A model generated the notes under the pieces. That model was not told the origin of the DNA, ran no database searches, and worked only from the letters and a program-made list of their open reading frames with translations. Positions 12,168 to 22,239 of a stretch of 64,000 nucleotides of DNA are shown here, piece after piece. Source of the stretch: Pictodentalium vernedei (lineage: Eukaryota > Mollusca > Scaphopoda > Dentaliida > Dentaliidae); the NCBI GenBank assembly GCA_031216915.1, contig CM062294.1:35300936-35364935 (forward strand), written 5' to 3'. Both the position numbers and the translations under genes were made by a program. Numbering within the stretch: the stretch's first letter is position 1; the number at the start of each line of letters is the position of its first letter.

Positions 12168-12408
12168 TTAACCCTTTACCCAACGTAACTGCCAAAACCG
12201 GACAGCGCTTTTCTCAAAAATCGCCAATTAATTTTCGTTGTATTTTCATTTTTTGTCTCAAAAACATAGGTTATGACCCCTCTTTGGAACGAGCTCGTTC
12301 CAAAGAGGAGTCATAACCTATGTTTTTGAGACAAAAAATGAAAAAAATAGTTATTCAAGAATTTTGTTTGTAAGTGTCGTCTGCTTTTCATGTTAGGTGA
12401 AGGGTTAA
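12168..12408. mobile_element. TTAA MITE, family A (copy A3), in polymerase copy 1
   Basis: TTAA at 12,168-12,171 and 12,405-12,408; ends CCCTTTACCCAACG and TTAGGTGAAGGG. The palindrome has the T/A version of the variable pair (CTCTTTGG/CCAAAGAG). It interrupts the polymerase between EKGVRGGVSTIS and the block around 12,470. Confidence 0.9.
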
Positions 12409-12755
12409 ATGCTCAAAATTTATAAGGTTGGGCCCATGAGTCATTCGCTACTAGCGGTAAATCTCAAATGGATTGAGAATCGCGAGGAGATGGAAAATTG
12501 GAGAACTTATCCCTGCCTTCTGGAAGTGGATCTAGAATATCCACGATCCACGATCCACGATCCACACAATGATTTGTGATTTAGCACCCTAACAAATGAA
12601 ATTAAATAAAGTCAATAAACTCGTTCCAAATTTAAATGACAAACGTAAATATGTACTCTACTGCGAAAATCCGAAACTTTACATAGATTACAGCATGAAG
12701 TTAGTCAACATACATCATATCATCCGATCTGATGATGATTACATGTATACAGATC

Positions 12756-12986
12756 TTAACACTTTACATAACATGAAAAGCAGACGACACTTGCAAACAA
12801 AATTCTTGAATAACTCATTTTTTTCATTTTTTTGTCTACAAAACATAGGTTATGACCCCTCATTGGAACGAGCTCGTTCCAATGAGGGGTCATAACCTAT
12901 GATTTGAGACAAAAAATGAAAATTAATTGGCGTTTTTTGAGAATAGCGCTGGCCGATTTTGGCCGTTACGTTGGGTGAAGGGTTAA
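12756..12986. mobile_element. TTAA MITE, family A (copy A4), with matching empty site
   Basis: TTAA at 12,756-12,759 and 12,983-12,986. The coding flanks GATC-TTAA and TTAA-CACGAAGTTGAGAAC join exactly as GATCTTAACACGAAGTTG at 16,319 in polymerase copy 2, which lacks the MITE. This shows TTAA target duplication directly. Palindrome arms carry A/T at the variable position. Confidence 0.93.
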
Positions 12987-13774
12987 CACGAAGTTGAGAA
13001 CGTGGTCTGTGACCGAATTCGAGAAAGAATTTTTTAAACTTATGAATAATTTGTGTGTGTGGAAAATCGATGAAAAACATCCAAAAAAGGACTGACATTC
13101 GTCTATCGGGTGATGACAGACAGTCAGGCTAGAAAATACTTTTCAAAACCAAACTATAAACATCGAATCATTTTTGATGAAAATCTAGTGGAGAGTCAAA
13201 TGAAACAACTGCATCTAAAATTCGACAACTTATTTGGAAACGTGCATCTTGGACACCAGCAAGCATCTGATGTTTCGATTTCATTAGAAATACATCAAGA
13301 AGAAATACGATTCGAAAGCCAAACTGTTGTTTACTGACACAGATAGTCTGGTTTATGAGTAAGAGGCCGTCGATGTTTACTGAGATATATCTCCAGGTGT
13401 CGATGCATGGTTCGACACGAGCATTTATCCCTGTGATCATAAATCTAATATTACTTTGGGTGTAAATAAAAAGGTGGCGGGAAAATTCAAGGACGAGGTG
13501 GGAGAAAGACAGATCACAGAATTTGTGGGGTTTTAGTTGAAACTGTACACTTACCACTTAGATGGGAAGGCAATTAAGAAATGTAAAGTTCTCAAAAGAA
13601 ACGTTGCAAATAATGACATCGCTCTCGAAGGGTATAAAAAAATGTCTATTCGAAAATCGAGAAGTGTACAAATCGATGAACATGATTCAAAGCAACAAGC
13701 ACATTCTCTACCCTGAAATAATCAATAAAATTATATGGACGGCGTGCATAGATTCGACGAGTTAAAGCTATCTT

Positions 13775-13897
13775 TTAACTCTTTACCCAACGAATCGGCC
13801 GCATCCGCCCGCGTAATATGCAAATTCAGCAGTTGAAAAAATATTATTTTCCAAAAAATTTCAACAAAACCATATCATGTGACCCTTCGTTGATGAT
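13775..13897. mobile_element. Truncated TTAA MITE, family B (copy B1)
   Basis: Begins TTAACTCTTTACCCAACGAA, matches copy B2 at 46,283 through CGCGTAATATGCAAATTCAG and the arm CCATATCATGTGACCCTTCG, then stops in the middle of the palindrome and rejoins polymerase sequence. Half of the element and some target were deleted. Confidence 0.8.
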
Positions 13898-14062
13898 GCT
13901 GACATTTCCTATGTCGACTATCAACATGCTCAGAACGTGCGGGAAATAATATTTGACATGAAATCCATGAGAGATTATCGCGATCTGTAACTGAAACCCG
14001 ACGTCATTCTCTGGGCAGACGTGTTCGAATATTTTCGAGATGTCTGTTGGAGACACTTAGAT

Positions 14063-14175
14063 CCGGTGTGACAGGAATGATATTCCTAGAAATGTTAGAC
14101 CTAGGACTATAATTCCGCGGAATAATAGTCCAGAGGGACTAACGTTCCTACGGACTATCATTCCTGTCACACCGG
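14063..14175. mobile_element. Small foldback element with 20-bp inverted ends
   Basis: Left CCGGTGTGACAGGAATGATA and right TATCATTCCTGTCACACCGG are exact complements. The interior holds further short symmetry (AATTCCGCGGAAT). It interrupts polymerase copy 2 after DVCWRHLD. Confidence 0.75.
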
Positions 14176-14769
14176 CTTGCAATTACATGACTCTTGGCTT
14201 GGGCTGGGATGCACTGTTGAAGACGACTGAATTCCACTTGGAATTAATTATCATCCAATGTGGAAATGATGCTCATGTTTGAAAAGGGTGTGAGAGGTGG
14301 TGTTTTGACAATATCGATAAACTGCTGCATGGAAGAGAACTGAGTAAATAGATATTGTTATAAAATCATTATTTGTGGAGAACTCAGAGTTAAGCACTTA
14401 CCACAAAAACAATTATCAGTCTGTGGTTAGGCACACAAAGCATCAACCAGTTGGAGACGTTCAAAGTACTGGAAACAACTGATTGACCGCCGTTATTTTC
14501 TGTATCCCTCTTCACTATTTAAATTCTCTGGGCCTGTTCCATTCTGTGTGGGAGTACTCCAGCAGTAAAGATGTGGACACCGGAGGAATATCCAAACTAA
14601 AACTTGTTCCTTTACAATATCTAGATATTATTAATTATTTTCCATAAAATTGAAGGTTGTGGTATATAGAATACTAAAAATATGTGCTTTCAACTGAAAT
14701 AGTTCATGGCTAGCCCAAACGATTCCTGAAAGTCTACTAACATATTCGTATCAAAACTGATATTATTAG

Positions 14770-14880
14770 TTATCCTTGTGTTTTCCAGGGTGTATGGGAA
14801 TTCACACCGGCTTGGGAACCCATACACCTTGAAGTCACACCGGTGTAAACTCCCATACACCCTGGAAAACACAAGGATAA
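14770..14880. repeat. Palindromic element with perfect 30-bp arms
   Basis: The arms at 14,770-14,799 and 14,851-14,880 are exact complements, beginning TTATCCTTGTGTTTTCCAGG. The loop carries two CACACCGG motifs. Confidence 0.85.
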
Positions 14881-14993
14881 GGGATTTATTTCCAAGAATT
14901 TTGGTGTACTTAATACTTTAACCTACATTGTGGACAAAAAACTGACAGAAAAATGTGTACTTTGTAAGTTTCTTAATAAATAAAAGCAGACAT

Positions 14994-15046
14994 ATATGGA
15001 TGTCATTGGAACTGGCTCAATGAGCCAGTTCCAATGACATCCATAT
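14994..15046. repeat. 53-bp near-perfect palindrome
   Basis: Arms of 26 bp beginning ATATGGATGTCATTGGAACT around a single A. A similar hairpin (TATCATTGGAACCGGCT and complement) lies at 59,065-59,118. Confidence 0.85.
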
Positions 15047-15576
15047 CTGTAATATTTTATTGCACATAAATATTAAATTTCCAGTATTTTTATTTCTGTT
15101 CTAACATAACCGAGCAGAAGGTATGAATTAACAATTAAAAATGGGTACTTTTTTAGCCATATAACCTGCTATTGTATCTTCTTGTTTTTACACTGTGGTT
15201 AACCAAGGTGTAAAAAAAACAACTGTGGATTGCAAGTTACACCGTACCTCTCAGCCAATGAAAATGCTGTATTTTGTTTCATTTGGAAATAATAATAATT
15301 TTTAAGTTGGGCTATAAGTCATCTGTTACCGACAGGAACTTTCAAAAGAGCCGAGAATCGCGAGGAGATTGAAAAATGGTGATATTATCCCTGTCTTCTG
15401 GAGGTGGATCTAGAATATATCTCGAAACGTTACACAATCCAAACAATGATTATCCTTTAGCACCTGAACAAATAAAAATGAATAAAGTCGATAAACTCGT
15501 TTCAAATTTAAATAACAAAAGTAAATAAGTAGTCTACTGTGACAATATGAAACTTTACATAGATTACGGTATGAAG

Positions 15577-16249
15577 CTGTGCTCAAAATAACTTTTTTTC
15601 TTTGCGTAGCAAAATGCTACACATTTCCAAGAAATGAATAGCATTTTGTAAAAATTGCATAGCTATTTTTGTATACCAGAGTTATGTTATGCTGTTTTGT
15701 ATTGAATTCTTCTTAGTAGATAGAATAGTTTCCATCCATTTTTGGGCATTTCCAAATGATCTGCAACACATGAAACATTTACTATGTTTTTTTTAACTGA
15801 ACTGCCTTTAGATGTTGCATGGACTTGGATATTTTCAATTGGCGTCTTGGTTGTTTAATAGAATTCTCAAAATGAAAGTTGGGATTTTTAATTTGATGGG
15901 CTTGAAGTTATTTTTAATGGATTTTTTATGCAAAATGTTGTAAAACAGGAAGAATTTAAACCAATAGAATTCATCTTACATATGAAGTTGCTAATGAGGC
16001 TTGATGGAGAGTTAATCTGAGTTATGCATGGAATATTCCACAATCAGAAGTAAAGCATCAGTGAACTAGTTTTCAAATTTGTTTGCAAATTTTCATTTAC
16101 ATTTTGCGATACAAGATAATCAACTGCAGCCTAATAGGCTGCAGTTGATTATCTTGTATCGCAAAATGCTATAATAATTGAACATTGTATAGCTTTTTGC
16201 AAGTTTTGCATAGCAAAAAGCGACGCGACACCGCTTATTTTGAGCCCTG
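15577..16249. mobile_element. Non-autonomous hAT-like element, 673 bp, 8-bp target duplication
   Basis: Both sides carry GTATGAAG (15,569-15,576 and 16,250-16,257). The ends CTGTGCTCAAAATAA and the complement of TTATTTTGAGCCCTG correspond to the hAT-type CAGGGCTC terminus. The polymerase reading continues across the target site, and copy 1 shows the uninterrupted site (GCATGAAGTTAGTCAA, 12,692). An internal palindrome lies at 16,100-16,168 (CATTTTGCGATACAAGATAA and complement). No transposase ORF. Confidence 0.85.
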
Positions 16250-16722
16250 GTATGAAGTTAATCAAACTACATCGTATAATCCGATTGAATGAAGAAACTT
16301 GGATGAAGAAGTATATAGATCTTAACACGAAGTTGAGAACGCAGGCCGTGGCTGAATTCTAGAAAGATTTCTTTAAACTCATGAATATTTGTGTGTTTGG
16401 AAAATAGATGGAAAACATCATGAAAAGAACTGACTAATGGTGACGGACAGTCAGGCTAGAAAATGCATTTCGAAACCAAACTTTAAGCATCGAACCATTT
16501 TTGATGAAAATCTTGTGGTTGTTCACATGAAACAAACGTGTCTAACATTTAACAAACCGGTTTATTTGTGAACGTGTATCTTAGACTTCAGCAAATAGTT
16601 AATGTATTGATTTCATGACGAATACGTCAAGAGGAAATATGATTTGAAAGCCAAACTATTGTTTACCGACACAGATAATCTGGCCTATGAGATAGATACC
16701 AAGGATGTTTACCGAGATATAT

Positions 16723-17663
16723 ACAGATTATCACCACAGTGTGTGTCTCCGGGAATTCAGATCAAGTCGAGTTGTAGGAACAGAATAGTATTTCGACGAG
16801 CCCGTTAGGGCGAGTCGAAATGCGATTCTGTGCCTACAACGAGACTTGACCAGAATTTTCGGAGACACACACTGTGGTGATGATAAATTTATCTCACAAT
16901 ATTGACCACAAAATTTTTTATAAAACTATTTTAAGAGGAACTTTTTCATTTGCCTTCTCGATGGAAAGACGCAAATTGAAAAATAGAATAGCGTTCATTG
17001 ATCTCCATATTGAAGTCAGTGATGACGTTACACTTCAGAGAATGTTACTTCACTGGGATTCACTTTACTGAATACTGTCTTGCGAAGTGGGGCAACTGTG
17101 TGTTTCGTCAACGTGAATTTGGTTGTAACTTTTGCAACAATTACTGGTGAATTAAATATCCCTCTTGGTGTAAAGGTTTATTATATTTTAAAATATGCCG
17201 TTCGTCGTTCATTGAGGTGGAGTTTTCCACATTTCACAGCGAAAGCTAATCCTTTAACTTCAAGAGAGAAGCCTCGACTCGAGCGTTCAGGAAAATCCCA
17301 ATAATAGGCTACAAACCAGCCCAAGATGCCGAAAAGTGCGCATAATTTAACTATTCGTTGAGTTAACTTCCCCAGTGACATTTTAGCATGCCGTGCATAA
17401 TAAATACGTTACAGGGCGTTTAGTTGGCAGATACAGTGTCATATACGGCTCAGAGAAAACAATATTAGGTTCGGCTTCGCCTCACCTAATATTGTTTTCT
17501 CTGAGGGAAAAAATTCGAAGCGATCGAAAATTGATATTAATGTCGTTGTTTTGGCAACAGCAGAATCACGCGCTTGTATCAGGGACCCTTGATACGGATT
17601 CGGAACAAGGGCCCAGATACATTAAACTTTAGTTGCGTAACAGTGCAAAAACGCCCCGATTGT
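16723..17663. mobile_element. Element J, 941 bp, with nested foldback
   Basis: GAGATATAT occurs on both sides (16,714-16,722 and 17,664-17,672), and polymerase copy 1 has the undisturbed site TGAGATATATCTCCAGG. The element starts with a foldback at 16,730-16,882 (ATCACCACAGTGTGTGTCTC and complement). It contains a hairpin near 17,452-17,505 (CTCTGAGAAAACAATATTAG and complement). Its right 570 bp recur reversed at 38,150-38,735. The target GAGATATATCTC is itself palindromic, so the duplication length is uncertain. Confidence 0.72.
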
Positions 17664-18205
17664 GAGATATATCTCCGGATGTCGATGTGTGGTTCAACAT
17701 GAGCCATTATCCAAGTGATCACAAATCTTATGTTCCGACGGGTGTGAATAAAAAGGTAGTGAAAAAATTCAAGGACGAGGTGGAGGAAGACAGATCACAG
17801 AATCCGTGGGTTTATAAAGTCTAAATTCTACGCTTACCACTTAGATGGGAAGGCAATTAAGAAATGCAAAGGTGTTAAAAAGAAATATCGCAAATAATGA
17901 CATCACTTTCGAAGAGTATAAAATATGTCTGTTCAAAAATTGGGAGTGCAATAATCGATGAACTCGATTCAAAGTGACAAGCATGATTTCTATAGCAATC
18001 TGTTTTTTGATTTGATGATCTTGACGAAGCTCTTTTCTCGTCATTCGGTAGTATGTGTAGCATGAACCACGTCAGCTTAACCAGATTCATTTTGCATCTG
18101 TTGTGGCAGCTCCCACTAGGATATCATCATCATTTTTACGAACTAGTGTGAAATTGTGTTTTAATTTCAGACGATGAATGAATGAATCTTTATTTGCAGC
18201 ATACG

Positions 18206-18912
18206 TAGAGGGTATGGAATGAGAGTTTTTCTCATATAATATTTATGAAACGAGTGTAAGAATTTTCCGTTTTGGCGAGCCCAAACGGAAAATTCGGACG
18301 AGTTTCATAAATATTATATGAGAAAAACACTCATTTCATATTCTATTTATCATATGACACACACGCGCACAAATTAGCCACTTAGTATGACTTTTTAACC
18401 TATCACCTAACTTGAGTTGCAGACGGCACTTGGAAAAAACGTCCTCGTATAACTAAAAAATTTCACTTTTTGCTTCCAAAACATAGGTTATGACCCCTCA
18501 TTGGAACGAGCTCGTTCCAATGAGGGGTCATAACCTATGTTTTGGAAGCAAAAAGTGAAGATATGAAAAAAATGAATGGTGTTTTTCTTGTAGGTAAAAG
18601 ATTAATACAATATAACCCACCCTAAAGAGGACAGATAACGTAAATTCTCCCTACTGAAATTATGCAAATGTCACCCAGTTGTATTTTGTTTAGCCAATCA
18701 AATTGTACAGTTTTGAAATAGACCAATGAAAGCTCCCGACTCTAATTATGCAAATTATGAAAATGTGACCCAGTTTTATTTTGTTCAGCCAATCAAACTG
18801 TCTAGTTTTGAAATTGACCAATGAAATTGACGGAAGGCTTTATTTATCACTGATTAATATGAAAGCAAAATATCAAATGTTTTAAAGTGAACAAAACGGA
18901 CGAGTCATATGA
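18206..18912. mobile_element. 730-bp repeat L, copy 2
   Basis: Direct copy of 9,529-10,260 with the same order: foldback, short inverted ends TATCATATGAC/GTCATATGA, and TTAA MITE. It follows the end of polymerase copy 2; the right flank is not polymerase sequence, so it was not duplicated along with the gene. Confidence 0.78.
18395..18605. mobile_element. TTAA MITE, diverged family A, inside repeat L copy 2
   Basis: TTAA at 18,395-18,398 and 18,602-18,605, at the same place within L as in copy 1. The palindrome is exact here (CTCATTGGAACGAGCTC and complement), whereas copy 1 has a longer centre. Confidence 0.82.
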
Positions 18913-19653
18913 GAAAATTACATAACATATGATTGACAGTTTAATTTAATTAAAGCAAACGTAATAGTACACTGCATGGAGACGGCATAGCCAAAAGGCT
19001 GTCTTCCTGCCATCCCCATATTGAAACAGTAAAACATACCTGACTTCAAAGTTAAATTAATTTGCTCAAAGCCAATTATAAAAGAAGCGATTCACAGTTT
19101 CCATAATAAATGCATAGTTTATCATTGCAGTGGAATATTTATTATGTGGGGAATGTTAAGGATTTTGAGGATTTTGAGATCCAGAGGAGCTGGAGGTGCA
19201 GTCGGAGCATCTCAGAACGTCACAAACGACGATTTTGTTGTAATCTTCGGTGTTTCGGAGGAATCCTAAATGAGAATGTTCCTCTAGGCTTTGATGCTTG
19301 AGCAACATGTTTAAATCTCATGGCTGCACCACTCATTGTTGCTAGTCGGGTTGGAGCTGGTGTCTTTCATACACAGTTCATTGAGCCCTTTAGAATAGCA
19401 AAAATCATCGGAACAGTTCAAGAGTCCCAACATCATGGTTGTCTGATCGGGATGAAAAAGATGAAAAAGATGCATCAAGCCGTTATGAGCTAAAATAATG
19501 ACGTCATCGTCTGCGTAGTCACTACCATTTTTTTTATAAATCGTCCTTCTATCTCGAGATAACTTTCATTGGATTGGGGAAAGAGATCTTGCGTTTCGAT
19601 TTTGAATTTTATCTCTCCTTCATTATTGTGACTAGTTCCAGCCATGGATAAAC

Positions 19654-20336
19654 ATTCAGGCCTGGCATTCTTAAAAATGTAGGAGTACTAAAATTCGCTC
19701 CCCTCGCATGGCCTAGGGGATCGATTAGCTCTCCTCAAGTTTACAAAAGTTAAGTGACAAAAGTTTTACTATTAATCCTTTACCTAACATGGAAAGCAGA
19801 CGACACCTGCAAAATATATTCTTGAATAACTAATTATTTTCATTTTTTGTCTCAAAAACATAGGTTATGGCTCCTCGTTGGAATGAGCTCGTTCCAACGA
19901 GGGGTCATAACCTATGTTTTTGAGACAAAAAAGGAAAAAATCATGAAAATTAATTGGCGATTTTTGAGAATAGCGCAAGCCGGTTTTTGTCGTTACTTTG
20001 GGTAAAGGGTTAATGAATTATTCCTAGTGGGCTTTGTACTTTTTATTTCGTGCTGGTAACAAGGTAGTCTCTGTAAGACAGATACACTGCCCCCCCCCCC
20101 GCCCCCCGACACCTCTGAGCCTCGACAAGGCCCGGAGGTGTGGGAGGGGCAGTGTGGTCGTCTTACAGAGACCACTAACATAGCAGAGATCTGAAAAGAT
20201 GTGGGCTTTATGAATAGGCTGTTATGGTAATAATTATTTCTAAGGCCAGGGGGGCTAGTTTTCGCCCTCCTTAATTTTTTAAGGCGAGCAGTAGGCGAGC
20301 GAATAAATAGCTCCCCTGAAAATGCCAGGCCTGAAT
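19654..20336. mobile_element. DNA element with 16-bp inverted ends, nested in capsid-like remnant
   Basis: Ends ATTCAGGCCTGGCATT and AATGCCAGGCCTGAAT are exact complements. It contains a family A MITE (19,772-20,013) and an imperfect hairpin at about 20,065-20,180 (GTCTCTGTAAGACAGAT ... CGTCTTACAGAGAC) with a poly-C run. Capsid-like coding sequence lies on both sides. The exact outer boundary is uncertain. Confidence 0.65.
19772..20013. mobile_element. TTAA MITE, family A (copy A5)
   Basis: TTAA at 19,772-19,775 and 20,010-20,013; ends TCCTTTACCTAACATGG and TTTGGGTAAAGGG. Palindrome with the G/C version of the variable pair (CTCGTTGG/CCAACGAG). Confidence 0.9.
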
Positions 20337-20499
20337 ATTCGTGCACTTCATACTCTTGAATACTTTCATCTCTTATTAGCCCTTCAATTATGTCTAATAT
20401 GTTCCTCTTTTTTTATTTCACTCTAATTTTAATTAATTTTTTTTTTTTTTTTTTATTTAATTATTTTTTTTCATTTTTTACTTATATATATGTGACAAA

Positions 20500-21255
20500 A
20501 AATATTTTCCACTCTTCTTTTCTTTTTAAATGCAATCTTTTTCAATCACTGTTTCGAAACATTTCCCCCGTAATTTCTTCACTTTCCAATGTTTCTGTCT
20601 CATAAGTAATGCGACCGGTGTAGAACACTAGAACCACAACAAAGATTTCTTCCATCGATCAAGGCGTATAACCATTTTCAAAATGTGTTTTCCACTTGTA
20701 AATTATCACTCGATCGCCCACTGCAAATTTTGGTCATTTTGTCGCCACAGCCATCTTCAATGGATAGAGATTTGTGAAGATTTTCTTTCTGTTTTGTGGA
20801 TCACTAGCTTCCATAGGTGTCATCTTGATGGAACTGTGGCATATGTTGTTATAGTCATTTACCAAATCATCTAAGACGTTCAGGTATTTCTTATTTGAAT
20901 TGACCATGAAATATCTGGGCATTTTGTTCTTCGTGGTTCTATTCCATTGTTCGACCACGTTCACCTTCTCCTCGTTTTTAGTGGAATAGATGTCGACGAG
21001 CCGACGAACATGAACATTGTAAAATTCTCGACATTGTCCACTCACCATTTCTCAGGTTTTCGCGAAGAAGTAGTGAAGATACTTTCCAAAGCTTCAGCCA
21101 CACATATTCCCGATTTATTTTTCAACGCTCTCATCCATCATGTCCACCAGATTGGAAGCCCACACCTGATCCAATCCTTTGACGAATACTTTTCTCTTTT
21201 GAAATCTGTGCACTATGTGCTTGTGCAGTTCGTTTGCTAATGCATTGGTAAACTG
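20500..21255 (-). pseudogene. Polinton retrovirus-like integrase (internal deletion)
   Basis: The N-terminal block at 21,240-21,130 reads NELHKHIVHRFQKRKVF and VWASNLVDMMDE, which normally leads into the catalytic core. After only about 90 bp comes the block from 21,030 on: EFYNVHVRRLVDIYSTKNEE, VVEQWNRTTKNKM (Glu of the D,D-E triad) and VNDYNNICHSSIKMTPMEAS (to about 20,790). The C-terminal part, FAVGDRVIIYKWKTHFENGY, is near 20,700. Much of the core between the first and second Asp is missing and the second Asp region is out of frame, so it is inactive. It directly follows the PLA2-like block, as often in this lineage. Confidence 0.85.
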
Positions 21256-21625
21256 TTTTCAGTTTTTTTAGTTCCCATTCCGAATCGGCGTTTTGTGTCG
21301 ATGCGTTTACCGACTGGAGAACGTTCGAATTTCTCTCTCATCGTGGGATTGACTATATTTGTCAAATCTATCAACATGTTCTTGTTGCACATATCGTTTC
21401 GAGTCTTTGTGTTGGAATGCTTAGCATAACCGAGCTCGTGACTGAAGGCGGCTCGATTCACTCAATTGGTGGGTTTGATCCACGATTTCAGAGTCACGTC
21501 TTTATTTAATCTATTATCCAATTTCATGCCCGGTCTCGTAAATCGAAATCATGACAGATGCATTTCGAAAGGAAGATTATTGGTGAGTCTGTTGACCATT
21601 ACTCCACCTCTTTTGACGAATTGAG
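21237..21625 (-). pseudogene. PLA2-like virion-protein segment of Polinton
   Basis: On the - strand, VNRLTNNLPFEMHL (about 21,590) is followed by RPGMKLDNRLNKDVTLKSW and then FSHELGYAKHSNTKTRND (21,440). The order of a P-G-x-K-L loop and an H-[ED]-x-x-Y-A helix resembles the small phospholipase A2-like domain of some virion proteins, with the catalytic His-Asp pair appearing here as H-E. A stop precedes NRAAF. The frame then breaks shortly before the integrase block, which suggests the two were one gene. It is inactive as it stands. Alternative: a Polinton protein of unknown function. Confidence 0.55.
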
Positions 21626-21639
21626 TTTTAGTCCAACCG

Positions 21640-21969
21640 CACACTTTACAAGTGCCGCGAAGCATCTACCTATTATTTGAGTCTGCACCTTTTGCAAGTT
21701 ATCCAAATCTGTTGATTTCTTACATTTTGCATTTTTGTTTTGTTAATTTACTTTTTTTTATTTCTTCAAATATTTTTTTTTATTCTTATCTTATATATAT
21801 ATATAATATTATGGCCTAAAAAAATAAAAAATCTGTTTCTCAGGCCCTCCCGCATGGTCCTTTTGGCTACCGCATGCTCTCTTTTATTACCAATTTAAAC
21901 TTAGAAAAAATTAAAATTAAATGGTTTGTGTCTGATATTTTACCCAAGTTAAAAAAATTGATGAATTTG
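21640..21969. other. AT-rich gap between Polinton remnants
   Basis: Long T and TA runs; no coding similarity seen. Confidence 0.5.
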
Positions 21970-22033
21970 TCCCTTGAATACAAGAAGGTTTTGCAATGCT
22001 TTAGCATTGCAAAGCCTTCTTGCATTCAAGGGA
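21970..22033. repeat. 64-bp palindrome
   Basis: TCCCTTGAATACAAGAAGG and complement around GCAATGCTTTAGCATTGC. It lies between the PLA2-like and membrane-type Polinton remnants. Confidence 0.8.
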
Positions 22034-22239
22034 TGAAATACACCACCACCCATGCTATTCTGTAGATTATGGGGTCTAAAACTTGAACCAAGAACATGAA
22101 CTTTTGATGGCAAAGAAGTAATTACTGAAATAAAAAATAAAATAAAAAACCGCTCGCCCGCATGCAATTTCACAAATAATGGCCCGAGAAACAGAAGATC
22201 TACTTTGTGTGGCCTATTATATATTTTTTTTATTTGAAA

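Larger units (their letters stand above)
9310..13735 (+). pseudogene. Polinton/Maverick protein-primed DNA polymerase B, copy 1 (broken)
   Basis: Recognised in order: an N-terminal block (about 9,310-9,525, KFLNEIKPSMLDAFF); then, after an insertion, IHIDKYDPLRTSS (about 10,330); a Cys/His cluster (10,795-10,865, FFCFNCL...H); an exonuclease I-like motif YADFEC (about 10,957); MRDYHDLS and DVFENFRDVCRRHCGLD (about 11,860-11,950); WFYTAPDLLW (11,960); EKGVRGGVSTIS (12,056); the NKLVPNLNDKRKYV region (12,610); and the palm motif TDTDSLVYE (13,333-13,359). The last recognisable block is KKCKVLKRNVANN (13,578). The family replicates Polinton DNA from a terminal protein. This copy has many frameshifts and stops and is split by a 730-bp repeat and two MITEs, so it is dead. 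The neighbouring integrase and capsid remnants support the assignment. Confidence 0.9.
14350..15300. other. Inserted, non-coding DNA within polymerase copy 2
   Basis: About 950 bp without polymerase similarity lie between blocks that should be almost adjacent. They include the palindromes at 14,770-14,880 and 14,994-15,046 and an imperfect one near 15,190-15,232. Element boundaries are not clear. Confidence 0.5.
13736..17965 (+). pseudogene. Polinton DNA polymerase B, partial tandem copy 2 (broken)
   Basis: This copy begins in mid-gene with GVHRFDELKLS, matching GLHKFDESKLP at 11,726, right after the C-terminal end of copy 1. It goes on with VDYQHAQNVREI and MKSMRDYRDL (13,920-13,990), GLGWDALLKTTEF (14,200), a block at 15,305-15,570, YIDLNTKLRTQAV (16,312), SKPNFKHRTIFDENL (16,474), TDTDNLAYE (16,664-16,690, Ser of the DTDS motif changed to Asn) and GVNKKVVKKFKDEV (17,739). 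It is cut by a truncated MITE, two palindromes, a hAT-like element and a 941-bp element. It has no N-terminal or exonuclease region. Clearly non-functional. Confidence 0.87.
19110..20395 (-). pseudogene. Polinton capsid-like protein remnant (broken, split)
   Basis: On the - strand a segment ending near 20,345 reads RDESIQEYEVHEY. After an inserted element the frame resumes near 19,645 with GEIKFKIETQDLF and SYLEIEGRFIKK. An A-run frameshift leads to SDYADDDVIILAHNGLM, then NCSDDFCYSKGLNELC and degraded fragments (RGTFSFRIPP, EDYNKIV). This pattern resembles a large virion protein that Polintons of aquatic invertebrates carry, likely a jelly-roll capsid-type protein. I base that on recalled family pattern plus position beside the integrase. 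It has stops and frameshifts, lacks much of the C-terminus and is not functional. Confidence 0.6.

Noticed and set aside
9529..18912. LTRs of a retrotransposon (730-bp direct repeats 8.7 kb apart)
   Set aside because: No primer-binding site, polypurine tract or gag-pol between them; the first copy interrupts polymerase coding sequence and carries a foldback and a MITE.
20390..20605. + strand 71-codon hydrophobic ORF
   Set aside because: Phe-rich translation of T-runs antisense to the end of the integrase remnant.
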